Positions 10,690-20,901 of a stretch of DNA of 64,000 nucleotides are shown here, one piece after another. This DNA is from Chara braunii. Lineage: Eukaryota; Streptophyta; Charophyceae; Charales; Characeae. Below the pieces are notes generated by a model that was not told the DNA's origin, did not search any database, and saw nothing but the letters and a program-made list of their open reading frames with translations. Made by a program: the position numbers and the translations under genes. Position 1 is the first letter of the stretch. Each line of letters begins with the position of its first letter. Location: the NCBI GenBank assembly GCA_003427395.1, contig BFEA01000029.1, positions 5,185,085-5,249,084 on the forward strand, written 5' to 3'.

Positions 10690-11230
10690 GGGTGTTTAGT
10701 CATTACTAAAGTGATTTTCACCATCTGTAGTATCGCGATCATCAACACTATTATCCTCATAGCTATCATATGTTGTATCACGATCATCAACACTATCATC
10801 CTCACAGCTATCATCTGTAGGCGAAGTTGATCGCCACCACTATCTTTAGGCTACTGTTTCACTCAAATAGTCATCTATAACATTTCCATCATCGTCATTA
10901 CCATCATCAATATTAATATCATCTGAAAACCTTTTAGTCTCAGAGTACCGTTTTCGGCTACCCAATTATCCAATAGTCATTAATATTTGCATCCTCATTA
11001 GCTATATCTTGATTACCTACATCTAGATTACCTATATCTTGATTACCTATATCCCGATTACCTACTTCTTGATTACTTACTTCTTGATTACTTACTTTTT
11101 GATTACTACTATTTGTAGTAGTAATTTCAGACATAACGTTTTCATGTTGGGATTGTTTAGTAATTTCACCACTAGGTTTTGCCCTGCCTGTTCCCCCTGA
11201 TTGGGGTAAGGTGAATTTTCTTTATCTCGT
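10690..11230 (-). pseudogene. Asp/Asn-rich coding remnant with pentapeptide repeats, unknown
   Basis: Read on the minus strand from about 11225 downward, one frame runs PQSGGTGRAKPSGEITKQ, then SEITTTNSS. It continues with about seven tandem pentapeptides of the form (V/I)(S/G)NQ(E/D), such as VSNQE, VGNRD, IGNQD, VGNLD and IANED, and meets TAG near 10970. In shifted frames acidic text continues: RFSDDINIDDGNDDDGN, then two copies of a 15-residue unit reading DDSCEDDSVDDRDTT and DSYEDNSVDDRDTT (a 46-bp DNA tandem at 10729-10820). The protein repeats follow codon phase, which favours former coding sequence over plain DNA slippage. No family is recognised. Confidence 0.45.
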
Positions 11231-12548
11231 TTTTTCACGAGTTGTTTTTTCCTAATTGGGGATTTTGAACATTGAATTTTGCAGACGCTTTAGTGGGGAT
11301 AGGACTTCGGAGGTTATGGCTGGAACTTTGGTAGGCTGGGGGGTTTTGAGACTCCAGGGTAAAGACATACGGTAGTTACCTACAGCAGGTCTGAGATCCG
11401 TCTGGCCTAAGTTAGGGGACAAGCCAGGGGAAGGATGGTAGGACTGTGAGCCTGGGCTCCGCCTGGCCTTGGGTAAGCTAGGGGAAGGAGAGATAGGGCT
11501 GGCCAGTTGTGGGTATAGACTACTAGTTAGCTGTCCCCGAACCCAGGGGTCTGTTATAGGGGAAGGTTATTCTACAGGGGTGTTGCATGGTGGGAGGCAG
11601 TAGCCCTATTGGGAGTAGGGCAGATTGGGGATTGTCTGAGTCTGGGGCCGGGGTTGGAGAGTTGGTCGCCTTCAACCCCAGCAGGGGCAGACAGGGACAA
11701 GGGGTGAGCAAAGGCAGCCTCTAGGATGGGATTGGTTGCCTTCGCGGATGAGGTGGAGGGAGGGGAGGGGATCTGTTCTATGTTGGGGCCGAGGGATTTT
11801 CCTCGGTGGAGGCAGCATGAAATATGGTACAGTGGGTATGGATTGGTTTGAGCTATGACCAATGGAAGCGTATCCTTTTCATGATCTAATAAACTCAATG
11901 TGTCAAAAAAGATCTGATAATTTCGATACAGTTCAACACTTCAAAACCAGCCATCCGCTGCTTTACAATCTTGGCAGCACCTGGTCTTCTTCTTTATTTA
12001 GGATATAGGAATTCAGGGATTGTCAAACCTGGACTAATAATTGTTGAAGTTGCTTTGTTATGTACTCCTGGATTGCCAATGCCAGAACAACGCTGGTCGG
12101 AGTTGGGGCATAGCCCTGTAACCTGCAATTGGCAGGGGTGGGAGGCCTTGTAGAGAGATCTGGGGTTTGTTGAGGGAGGAAAGCAAGCCAATGGTGAACC
12201 AGGGGGGGCTACCCTGACAACTTATGGGGTGGGGTTAGTCTGGGTAGTGACAAGAGATCAGCTACGACAGTGGGGGGATAGGTTTGTCTTGTTCGTGAGT
12301 TGCAATATCCTGGTAAGGGAGAGCTTGGAGTTTTTCAGGATTAGGAGTCCAGTGTGGCTGACTCAGCATAAGTAGATATATTCTTTTCTCATCATCACTG
12401 GTATCATTAGTATCATCAGCATTAGAATTTTCGAAGGTTTCTGATTTCGTAAGTGCTTGAAGCACTCTATTCTCAGGTTTTTCTCATCCGAAGCCGGGTA
12501 ATGGCCGCAATGTTGTAAACTGATGTATGTTCATATGGGACGCTCGGC
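11231..12548 (-). other. Possible decayed minus-strand gene or element, unknown
   Basis: Minus-strand open stretches at 11572-11898, 11994-12191 and 12262-12465 contain protein-like text, such as DDTNDTSDDEKRIYLLMLSQ, then PHWTPNPEKLQALPYQDIA. They may be exons or fragments of the same unit as the Asp/Asn-rich remnant. No domain is recognised. The region ends at the target site of the giant retrotransposon. Confidence 0.3.
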
Positions 12549-12552
12549 CCGG
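12549..12552. repeat. Target-site duplication, left copy (CCGG)
   Basis: CCGG lies directly before the TGTC start of the 5' LTR and again directly after the GACA end of the 3' LTR (36007-36010). Four bases is short for a Ty3-type element (five is common), so the exact register could be off by one base. Confidence 0.75.
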
Positions 12553-13437
12553 TGTCGAGCGGCTGCCCAGCAGCCGAGGGTATTTCCTGAAAAAAAAAAA
12601 AAAAAGAACTCGGTCTTTGTTGCCTAATTTTGCATGGTTTGGACGCATGATTGCCTGAGACTGATGGGTTTCAAGGGACTTCGGGGGTCTAGAGGCCTTG
12701 TGCTAACGATTGGGAAAGGGCGAGAGAGGGGGGCAATGTAGGCCGTGAGAGGGAGCGGGCGGACTGCAAGAATCCGAGTGTTTGGGGGTTTGGTCCGAAG
12801 TCCGACAAGAAGGAGACAAATTCTGTGCGGTGGCTTGAAGAACTGAAGGGCTGAGGGATAAAGTGAAGGACTTAAGAAGTGACTAAGGATGGCGATGTGA
12901 ATACCGCACGGTATCTATGTGACCCGGCGCCTACCCAAGGGTGGAACTAGGAGATCCGGGCGGCCTACATTGAAAGGCCAAGAACCCCCAGCAGGAGGAA
13001 TGAAATCAGGTCACCCCGGGGAGATGACGAACTTGACTCTGGGCGCACCCGGCTTGGTACGGACTAAGGGCGATGGAGGCGACCAATTTCAGAAGAGCTC
13101 GGGCCGAAGCGGTGATGGGGACGAGTCACACTTACGTGAGCGGGAGTTTCGAATGGCAGGCTACTTCAACAAAGAAAGGAATGACGGTAGGGGTTTATAA
13201 TTGGAATTTGTTAAAGCTACGGAGGAGGGCAGGTGAAGGAAGCTGGGGGGTTGGACCCCGATAAAGAGGGGGAGATATGTCAAGCAAGTGAGGGTCTGGG
13301 GTATGGCGGAAGAAAAGGGAAATGAGAAAGCGGGGGGGTTCTATTCATAGCCACAACNGATCGGAGGTGCCAAGAGAAAGGGTGTTCATAGATAGGTAAC
13401 CAACTTGGCGGTGGCTGCAACCGATGTCTGCATCAGT

Positions 13438-13975
13438 GGGAATGAACTTGGGCCTGGTATGCAGGCCGATACTTTCACGAATTATTTGGCCTGAGAGGCT
13501 GGCCTGCGCGCACGTTTTTTGATAACTGTCCGGAAGTATGATCTCATGGCACTCTCGACAGTTGGGATGAACCAGGGCCTGGTATGCAGACCGATACTTT
13601 CACGGATTATATGGCCTGAGGAGCAGGCCTGCTCACACGTTTCTTGATAACTGTCTGGAGGTACGATCTGATTCCACTCTCGACAGTTTGGATGAACCTG
13701 GGCCTGGTATGCAGGCCGATACTTTCATGAATCATTTGGCCTGAGAGGCTGGCCTGCACGCACGTTTCTTGATAACTATCCGGAAGTACGATCTGATGGC
13801 ACTCTCGATAGTTGGGATGAACCTGGGCCTGGTATGCGGGCCGAGACTTTCGCAAATTGTTTGACCTGAGAGGCAGGGCTGAGCATACGTTTCTTGATAA
13901 GTGTCTGGAGGTGCTGTCTGATGGCACTCTCGACCGTTAAAATGAACTTAGGCCTGACGCTCAAGCAGAGGTCTC
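13438..13975. repeat. 125-bp tandem array in 5' LTR (U3)
   Basis: Four nearly complete units begin at about 13438, 13563, 13688 and 13814, with a degenerate fifth at about 13939. Each carries GATGAAC.(T/A)GGGCCTGGTATGC, CGATACTTTCACGA, TTGGCCTGAGAGGC, TTCTTGATAACTGTC and GGCACTCTCGACAGTT. A further partial echo (GAGCCTGGTGTACAGGCCGATGC) lies near 14040. The position upstream of the TATA box would suit an enhancer-type array; this is inference. Confidence 0.92.
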
Positions 13976-14187
13976 CGAGGATTTTTTCGAAATTGTCGAA
14001 GGTTATGTGATGCGGCTCATATCAGTTATCATGTACCTGAGCCTGGTGTACAGGCCGATGCATCCAATAATTTTGTTGTTATTATCTGTCTGAGGTCGCA
14101 CTCACGAAAGCTTGGGTAAGGAGGCTATTGGTTGGTGGAGAAGGAGGAACTGGGGATTGATCACGGGGAAGGATGGGAGGAAAAAGG

Positions 14188-14194
14188 TATAAAA
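14188..14194 (+). promoter_or_regulatory. Putative TATA box of the 5' LTR
   Basis: TATAAAA follows a purine-rich stretch and is conserved at the homologous place in the 3' LTR (32666-32672). Transcription would be expected to begin roughly 25-35 bp downstream, near 14220. No start-site data are visible. Confidence 0.6.
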
Positions 14195-14337
14195 GAGAGG
14201 AAGTGGGATAGATTTAGAGAGGAGGCGCACAGGAGAAGGGGCAGGCACGAAGCGCACGCACAGACTAGTGTTCCGCGCTCGTAGCGAACTGCGTAGCGCT
14301 GCACCCGATCTCTAGAGGGAGAGAGGGAGAGAGAGCC

Positions 14338-14345
<8 letters not shown>

Positions 14346-14396
<51 letters not shown>
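14346..14396. repeat. (GA)n microsatellite in 5' LTR
   Basis: About 25 GA units, followed by imperfect GAGAG-rich blocks to 14510 that include two copies of AC(G/T)ACGGCCATAGCCAGAGA (about 14403 and 14459). The homologous tract in the 3' LTR runs into an assembly gap. Confidence 0.95.
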
Positions 14397-14398
<2 letters not shown>

Positions 14399-14595
14399 AG
14401 AAGTACGGCCATAGCCAGAGAGAGGGAGAGAAAGAGAGGGAGAGACAGAGAGATAGGACGTACGGCCATAGCCAGAGAGAGAGCGGAGAGAGAGACAGAG
14501 AGAGTGAAGTGCTGCCCTCTGTTCCCCGTGAGTGCTTCGCGCCCCCTTAACCGAGCACCACAGATATGACCAAGTGATATTGTCGGTTCTCCGTG

Positions 14596-15325
14596 GAGCG
14601 CTTCACGCTCTCTGTACATGTGCAATACGTGCTACCAAGTGCAGATGTTGATGACCGAGGGATATTGTCTGCTCTCTGTGGAGCGCTTCAAGCTCTCCGT
14701 ACCTGCGCCATCCGCGCGACCAAGAGCTGATGCTGATATCCGCCCGTCGTGAGCGCTTCATGCTCTCCCTACCAAGCTCCATACTTGCGACCAGGTGATA
14801 TTGGTTGTTCTCCGTGGAGCGCTTCACGCTCCCTGTACCTGCGCCATACGCGCGACCAAGAGCTAATGCTGATTTCTGTTCGTTGTGAGCGCTTCACGCT
14901 CTCTGTACCTGTGCCATACGTGCGACCAAGTGTTGATGCTGATTTCCGTTTGTTGGGAGCGCTTTACGCTCTCCTGATCGAGCTCCACACGTGCGACCTG
15001 GTGATATTGTCTGTTCTCCGTGGAGCGCTTCACGCTCTCTGTACCTGCGTCGCACGTGCGACCACGAGCTGATACTGATTTTCGTTCGTGGTGAGCGCTT
15101 CACGCTCTCCTTGTCAAGCATCATACGAGCGACCACGGGATGTTCTCTGTCCTCCGTGAGCGCTTCACGCTCTCGGTACCTGCGTCATATGCACGACCAG
15201 GAGCCGATCGTCATGCGAACGACCGAGTGCTGATTTCGGTTTAGTGTGAGCGCCCTTCGCTCTTTGAACCTGTGCCATACGCACGGTCAAGTATTGTTCA
15301 CTGTCCCTGAGAGCGTTCGCGCTTT
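14596..15325. repeat. Hairpin-bearing tandem array in 5' LTR (R/U5)
   Basis: Eleven clear units spaced mainly 66 and 70 bp apart each contain GAGCG, a 4-5-base loop and CGCTC. Starts are 14596, 14681, 14751, 14817, 14887, 14957, 15023, 15093, 15158, 15248 and 15311. The loop is CTTCA in most, CTTTA at 14957, CCCTT at 15248 and TTCG at 15311. One unit has a G-T pair (14751), one a mismatch (14681), and the last a terminal G-T. Each is followed by a GCGACCA-type phrase. The array lies downstream of the TATA box and so would be in the transcript. Confidence 0.92.
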
Positions 15326-16059
15326 CTGCACATGTACGAGCAAGAGTCGTCCGCGCTCCTCACTGAGCTCCCTTCGAGTGACCGAGGGTTGTTCGCCTTT
15401 CAGAAGACGACTTCTCTCTTCCTGTACCATACTCAGGACCAGAAAGGGTCTTCGCAGCTTCGGGAGGTTTTTACCGGCGCTGGACCATTCTATCGTCCTT
15501 TTTTTGTTCTGTTTTAATCAGCTCCCCATTCGAATCTGTTTGGTGGCGTTCGACTGTGACTAGGCTATTCTGCATTTTCTTTCAGCTCACTATCCAAGTC
15601 TTTTTGCCACGGCTCGACCGCGGCTGGTTTATTCGCTTGCTTTTCTCAGAAGTCTGTTCGGTTCGCAGAAAAGACCTCGGGATTCGCTCTGTTGAGACCA
15701 AGCTCTTCAGTTTTTTCTTTCATCCTCAAAGACCGTTGTCTTCTCCTGATCACCAGCGTGAGGCTGTCAGCCATTCCATCGGCGCTCCCTCCTAGGGGGC
15801 GGTAGGTCGACAGGTGGACGGAAGCAAATGCGAACTAGAGAAAGGGATGAGTGAGAGAGAGAGAGAGAGAGTAAAGAAAGGTGAGAGAAGAAGAGAGGGG
15901 GGGAAGAGAGCTGCCGCTTGCGAACGTCTGTGGTTTCTCAGGAGAAGTAGAAAGAGAGAAGCTCTCAGAGGGAGAGGGAACGCAAGTTGAGGAGGCTACT
16001 TCGACGGGACCCCTCCATGAGCGTGCTGGGATGAGCTGGTCGCCATCTATAGCTCGTAC

Positions 16060-16440
16060 TTTGGTAACTTCAGTCCCCTCATTGCTCTTTGGCTTTACAG
16101 CTTGCCGAATATATAGTTGCTCTTTGGTTCCGAACTTGTCAAGGCTCTTTGCTTGTTGATCTTGTTGTCGTCTCCAGCTCGTTGTTATCTGTGTACTTTG
16201 GTAACTTTGTTTCCCCATTGCTCTTTGGCTCTACAGGTTGCTGAACATGTAGTTGCTCTTTGGTTCCGAACTTGTCGAGGCTCTTTGCTTGCTAAGCTTG
16301 TCGCCGTCTCAAGCTCGTTGTTATTTGTGTACTTTGGTGACTTTGTTTCCCCCTTGCTCTTTGGCTCTACAACTTGCTGAACATGTAGTTGCTCTTTGGT
16401 TCCGAACTTGTAGAGGCTCTTGGTCCCACAACTTGCTGAG
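16060..16440. repeat. 136-bp tandem array in 5' LTR (3 units)
   Basis: Each unit carries TTGCTCTTTGGTTCCGAACT, GAGGCTCTTTGCTTG, AGCTCGTTGTTAT and TGTACTTTGGTAACTTTG. TTGCTCTTTGG marks occur near 16117, 16253 and 16387. The 3' LTR has one more unit. Frames of 83-92 codons that repeat here are artefacts of the tandem structure. Confidence 0.92.
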
Positions 16441-17199
16441 CTCGTGGTCGCCTCGAGCTCGTCACTGTACGTGTCCCCTGATCTCAATTAAGTCAATTCC
16501 TTGATTTCACGTGGCTCTTTGGACTTGCCGCCGTCGCAAGCTCGTTTGTTATCCTTGTTCCCTACCCTCAGTTAAGCAAGTTCTTTGTGTTTACGTTGCT
16601 CTTTGAGCACAGATCACATACCGCGAGCTCAACAAGCTCAGCAAGTCCTTCGACTTTGCGATTGCTGGCTGGCCGTCCTTTCTAACACGTTGACTCCACT
16701 AACACTGTTGACAACTCTCGAGCTTGTCGACCAAGCTCGTTGATTTTACCAGCAATATTCACAGCTCGCCGAGGTTGTCATTACTCCTTAGGTGTTACGG
16801 GCGAGGGTTACAGCTCGCTGAGCCGGGCGGTCGGTAAAAGGGCGATTTCCCAGCTCGTCGCATCTTGAGTTAGCTGGTTCTCAGTTGATATTCCCGGGGC
16901 GAGGAACGGTTCGGTGCCTGTGACCCGGTACCCCCCCCCCCGTTCTCGGGGGCGGAACGAACTCGACACCGGTAAGCCGCGGAAAGGAAAGCTTAGCCGT
17001 CGGACAAAAGCTAATGGGAAATACGTAAGACGCCGGGTCATTCAAAAGCTCTTATCTGCGCCCCCGGTAGAGGCCACAAAGCCACTAACTTGCTCCCTCG
17101 CCTGGGATAGAGCGTGGCCATCGAGTAGAAGGAGAAAGGGGGGGTCCTGAGAAGGCGAGACGGGAAGGCTGACTGGTCAGAGGGACAACCCTGACAAAG

Positions 17200-17216
17200 T
17201 GGCGCCGTTGCCGGGG
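17200..17216 (+). promoter_or_regulatory. Primer-binding site, tRNA-Asp type
   Basis: TGGCGCCGTTGCCGGGG lies 3 bp after the LTR end. It matches the PBS described for several plant Ty3/gypsy elements (Athila and relatives), complementary to the 3' end of tRNA-Asp including CCA. This is where minus-strand DNA synthesis would begin, and it fixes the LTR boundary and the element's orientation. Confidence 0.9.
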
Positions 17217-17647
17217 TTGAGCATTTCTCCCGCGGCCTCGGCCGGCTCAGCAGCTACGGGGTAAGGGAGGACCAGCGTGACAGGCAGCGGTAGGGTGAGT
17301 TTGAAGTGTTCTGCAAATTTTCGGCATCAAGTCCTTCGGCACGAGTCTTCAAGGTAGTCCCCAACGGATTCTCCACGGTGATCACGGTTCTTCTCGAGCG
17401 GCATCGCCGAGGGGTTTATTGGGGAGGGTTTGTTTGTCGGGTGCGAGGAGTTTTGGGTGTTGGGTTCGTCTCCTTGGCTTTTGTAGGTCTGCTCCGGCCC
17501 GCTTGCCATCTCGGCTCCCACTTCTGTCCTTCGAGGAGTAAAGCAGGTCATTTCCGTTTTTTGTGTGCTTGGTTTTTTGCGCATGTTTATTTCTGAAAAT
17601 TTAAAAATTAAGGGGGAGCACAGTTTGCTTGAGGGGTCTGAATTAGG

Positions 17648-17717
17648 GTGAAGAACAACGCAAGGGTGGGAAGAAGAACAGTCCGAGAAAACAGTGTAAG
17701 GGGGTCTGCTCGAGGGG

Positions 17718-17771
<54 letters not shown>

Positions 17772-18145
17772 GGGTCCGAGGGGGTCCGGTAGCGCTGTCT
17801 ATTTGGGACCCAAGGGGGTCGCCGAGTATTCTTGACCCGCACGGGTTGTGGAGGGCACCTACCCGGGGGCAAAGTCCCGCACGAGAGAGTGTGTCTAGAG
17901 AGGGGTTAGGGGCTTCGGTTCTCGACCCGCAAGGGCTGACGATGGTTCCAACTACCGCAAGGGAGCGGGACTCTCAAACGGGACCGGTTCGGGACTTGGG
18001 GGAGAGGAGAGTGGTGTTACGGGTACCGGGGCGAGGGGGAGAGAGAGACACACCTACCCGTCTTAGCAAGGGCATTAGAGAGGAAGGGGGTACTTGGGGG
18101 ACCTTGGACGAGGGATCGGAGGCCGAATCCTGGGTGGACCGGTGA
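17648..18145 (+). CDS. Leader open frame of the giant element, unknown
   Basis: A 165-codon open stretch begins with GTG, not ATG. It passes through a GA microsatellite (17724-17765) coding alternating Arg-Glu and continues in Arg/Gly-rich text. Three short related phrases recur, WDPRGSPSI, LDPHGLWRAPT and LDPQGLTMVPT, showing a small internal repeat of about 120 bp. No domain is recognised. It may be untranslated leader, since Arg/Glu composition comes from the repeat. Confidence 0.25.
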
Positions 18146-18850
18146 CTAGCCGATTTCTCGGACTCGGACCTGGGGGACTATTGGGATTATGATAATGAGT
18201 ATTGAAGACACGAGGTACGTATGCTTGTCAACCCAACCTGAGAGCCTCTTCCTAAAACTCCGCTTTACCCACCCCATTTTTTTCTGATTTCCCGATATTC
18301 CCGTGATTCCAAGAGAGAAAAGAGGCAGCGGGAGGCGGAAAAGGACGAAGGGAACAAAGTGCGAAGAGTTCACGATGAGGAGAATGGGGGGGGAGTAGAT
18401 AGACTAGTGATTTCTGATAAATAGGTGGATCTTGTCCTGGGACCCGGGTAATTCCACGCTTGAGGTGGGCCGAGTAGAGGCGTGGTACCGGATAGGCTAA
18501 CTTAGGATTAGAGGTCGGTTCAGTGGGGGACATAGGAGCCGGGTGTGTGACTTCGGTCCGACTCCGGGGAGGGGGTTGTCACCCTTCCTTGGGGATAACC
18601 TGTGTCCGCGGCTAGTCTCTAGGCTGGGAGTGGGGGGAAGTCTCTCAGCGGGGGAGGACAAGAAGGTAGCCGAGTGAGACGGCGTTCCTTCTCTGGTCCA
18701 TTTGCTCCTTCTGAGCTCACAGGCTTCTTCTCCTTGCGGGATAGAGGTGGTCTCTCGAGTAGCTAAAAAAAAATAGGGACTTAGGGAATCTTCCTTTTAT
18801 TATATTGCATGAGTTTGGAAGCCGTTCCGGAGTGGATTAACGTGTGTACG
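18146..18850. other. Non-coding or decayed leader of the giant element
   Basis: All frames on the plus strand are closed by frequent stops. The base composition is G-rich like the rest of the leader. Short protein-like text resumes near 18740 just before the first unit of the repeated domain. No RNA gene is seen. Confidence 0.5.
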
Positions 18851-18854
18851 TACG

Positions 18855-19169
18855 GAAGTGTTGACGTGTGGTGTTTACTTCTTCCGGCTATGGATGGGTG
18901 ACTTTGATGTGGGTGACTATGTAGAGGAGGAACAAGATCAAGGAGAGGACTTCCTTCGTGGGTGGGAAGAGGCGATAGGCCACTCTCGTGGTTCGCGGGA
19001 GGAATTGAGGGGTTATGGATGCAAGTATTTTTACTCCCTTGGATACCGAACCTACCCCAGAGGTGGTCGCCCGGCGCTGGTAATTCCGGACGCTTATCTC
19101 GATGGATCAGATGAATGGAAAGTGTTAGTGGGGATTGTGGAGAGAGTGGTGAAGGCGATGAATCCATGA
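18855..19169 (+). pseudogene. Repeated-domain unit U1 of the pre-gag array
   Basis: A 104-codon frame reads LWMGDFDVGDYVEEEQDQG, FLRGWEEAIGHS, CKYFYSLGYRTYPRGGRP, IPDAYLDGSDEWKVLVGIVE. It aligns with U2 almost end to end, including the shared DGSD.W. The part from TYPRGGRP on matches the second block of the other units ((E/T)-x-P-R then hydrophobic, P, acidic/Glu, V/W...V). No ATG starts the frame, so it is a fragment or was expressed from further upstream. Function is unknown. Confidence 0.6.
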
Positions 19170-19531
19170 GCTTGAGGCCTTTGGAGTTTCAACCTGCAGG
19201 AATTAGTGTAGGAGATCGAGGCGGAGTAGAGGTGTGGTGCTATACCTTGTACTGGTGGACCGGCCACTTCGACATAGCCTTGTACGTAGAAGAGGGTGTT
19301 GATAGAGAGGCATGATACTTGGATAGCTGGGAGGAAGCGGTCGGTCATGCACAACTCGAGAGACAACTGCTGGGGGCTTACGAGATTAACTACTTCTACT
19401 CGTTGGGGTGTAGGACGTATTCACGAGGGGGCAGGCCTGTTCCTACTATATCGGAAACCTTCTTAGACGGATCGGACGGGTGGAGAGCACTAGTTCAAAT
19501 CATAGAGGAGATAATCCAAGGGGATGGTTAG
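19115..19531 (+). pseudogene. Repeated-domain unit U2 of the pre-gag array
   Basis: One frame with an internal TGA (19313-19315) reads VEVWCYTLYWWTGHFDIALY, VEEGVD, LDSWEEAVGHA, EINYFYSLGCRTYSRGGRP, SETFLDGSDGWRALVQIIEE. It is the closest relative of U1 (about 350 bp upstream), so the pair is a tandem duplication. Its TAG stop overlaps the ATG of U3 within ATGGTTAG (19524-19531), an arrangement that could allow stop-start coupling if translated. Confidence 0.6.
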
Positions 19532-20258
19532 GATTATCGAGGGTACTGAAGAAGAAGGGGCTCTAATAGAGAAAGCAGATTTAAGCAAAGTCAGGGAGTG
19601 CTTTAGCGTCCCTTTAGATCACCGCACCGAGAGGTATTTAGCCGGCCGGGAGAGGGGATTGGAGCTAGAACGAGGGGTTTTCCTTTGGGCTCGTTTCGCA
19701 GTAGGGACTTGGGAAGGGGACAGGTGGTCCCGGAACAGGCCCCATAACGGGAAGAGACCCAGGCGAACGGTGATCCGTGCGGAAGGAACTGTCTACTTAA
19801 GTAAGGAGGTCTGGGTCGATTACGTCACTCACTTGGTCCTGGGTTGATACCGTGCGGATCATTGGGAGGCACGAGCGGGTCCGATTTTGAGGCAGATCTT
19901 TGAGGCGGAGCCCCTTAGACACTGCCCACCAGTTGAGGTAAGGGTGACCTGCGCGCAAGACGAAGAGTACCCCCGCGCCGCAGGGTGCATCAGAGTCATA
20001 TTCCTGTCATTCGTTTTTCAAAGAGTGAGCGGAAAGGAGGAGCGATACGAGAGGGTTGTGCGGTCCATAGTGCGAGAAAGGGGGTGGCAGCTCTCTGTTA
20101 GGTCGCTCCATTGGTACTACACCTATTGTGTGGATAACCCGGTACCATACGGGATCAAGGCATGTAGGATTCATGCGGGGATCTTCAGGGAGTCTACCCG
20201 GGACCGCGAGGGAGGAAGGGACTACGGATACCAAAGAGTCTTCGGGGTACCACAGTGA
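19524..20258 (+). pseudogene. Repeated-domain unit U3 of the pre-gag array
   Basis: The frame starts with ATG, runs 244 codons and is broken once by TGA at 19845-19847. Block 1: GVFLWARFAVG, then AEGTVYLSKEVWVDYVTHLV. Block 2: DEEYPRAAGCIRVIFLSFVF, then KEERYERVVRSIVRERG. It closes with SLHWYYTYCVDNPVPYG and YQRVFG. U5 has the same order: FWLYTRCVDAGVPP and YARLFG. The TGA sits where three other units have GQ after LxxG. No known family is recognised. It is predicted soluble, with no membrane segment or signal peptide. Confidence 0.65.
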
Positions 20259-20271
20259 ATGTTCTAAATGA

Positions 20272-20900
20272 ATGGTGTTCCATGATAGAGAGCAGGGATG
20301 CTTCTTAGAGTCCTCTTTAGAGGACCGTGAGGCCCTTAGGCTGGTCCCTAGCAACGGGGAAGTCCCTGATTGGGAAAGGATAGAAGGGGGGAGGTCCACG
20401 GTTGGTGGGGGATTCGTGTGGGTAGAATCCAAAGAAATAGAAGGCCAAGGTCTTGGGCGAAGTCTTGAAGTAACCGCGGTTATTTTCATAGCACCGGAGG
20501 CTTGGACAAAGCTTGTAGTACCCCTAATTCTGGGACAAGGGGGTGGGCTGGAAAAATTGTTGCGAGAGGCGAGAGAGGTAGAGGGGAATGGATGAGTAGG
20601 GTTAGAGAGCGATTTGCATTCGTGTCCGTGGAAAGGGAGAGGTTCACGAGGGAAAGAGAGCTTTCGAGGTCAAGTTACCCATTAACTGTGAGGGTGCCGT
20701 CTTACGTATTCCCTAGAGCAAACGAGGGAAAGATAGTGTGTCCTTCAGGGACCTGTGGATACTGTATACGCACTGCATCGATCAGGGTATTCCGCCGCAA
20801 AAAACTCTGGGGTGTTTTCAGGAGATTAGGATCTCTTGAAAAACCCTTCACTCTCTCTCCTGAAAAATATCGCAGGTGGGTCTTTAGAACGACGATAGCA
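20272..20900 (+). pseudogene. Repeated-domain unit U4 of the pre-gag array
   Basis: It begins with ATG 13 bp after the stop of U3. Block 1 in frame: GGGFVWVESKEIEG, GRSLEVTAVIFIAPEAWTKL, VVPLILGQGGG. After a TGA (20593-20595), block 2 continues in another frame as ELSRSSYPLTVRVPSYVF and PRANEGKIV. The closing motif LWILYTHCIDQGIPPQ (from 20753) is in the third frame. Thus two frame changes separate blocks that are contiguous in U3 and U5. Confidence 0.6.
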
Positions 20901-20901
20901 G

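Larger units (their letters stand above)
12553..17196 (+). repeat. 5' LTR of the giant element
   Basis: This 4,644-bp repeat starts TGTCGAGCGGCTGCC and ends CAACCCTGACA. By position of the TATA box (14188) U3 would be about 1.65 kb and R/U5 about 3 kb. It carries three distinct tandem arrays (125-bp, hairpin-bearing 66-70-bp, and 136-bp units) and a GA microsatellite. No complete frame of known function lies in it. The open frames inside it are by-products of the repeats. Confidence 0.95.

Noticed and set aside
14161-14625. Ser/Leu-rich 154-codon frame in the LTR
   Set aside because: A translation of the GA/CT microsatellite.
13438-15325. CRISPR-like array
   Set aside because: Regular spacing exists, but the spacers are themselves repeated, units are diverged, and the array lies in an LTR of a eukaryotic element with no cas genes.
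16117-16504. Repeated 83-87 codon frames in 5' LTR and their 3' LTR counterparts
   Set aside because: They recur exactly with the 136-bp unit and in several frames; a tandem-repeat artefact.
17724-17765. Arg-Glu repeat domain in the leader frame
   Set aside because: Arises from the GA microsatellite; no independent evidence of translation.
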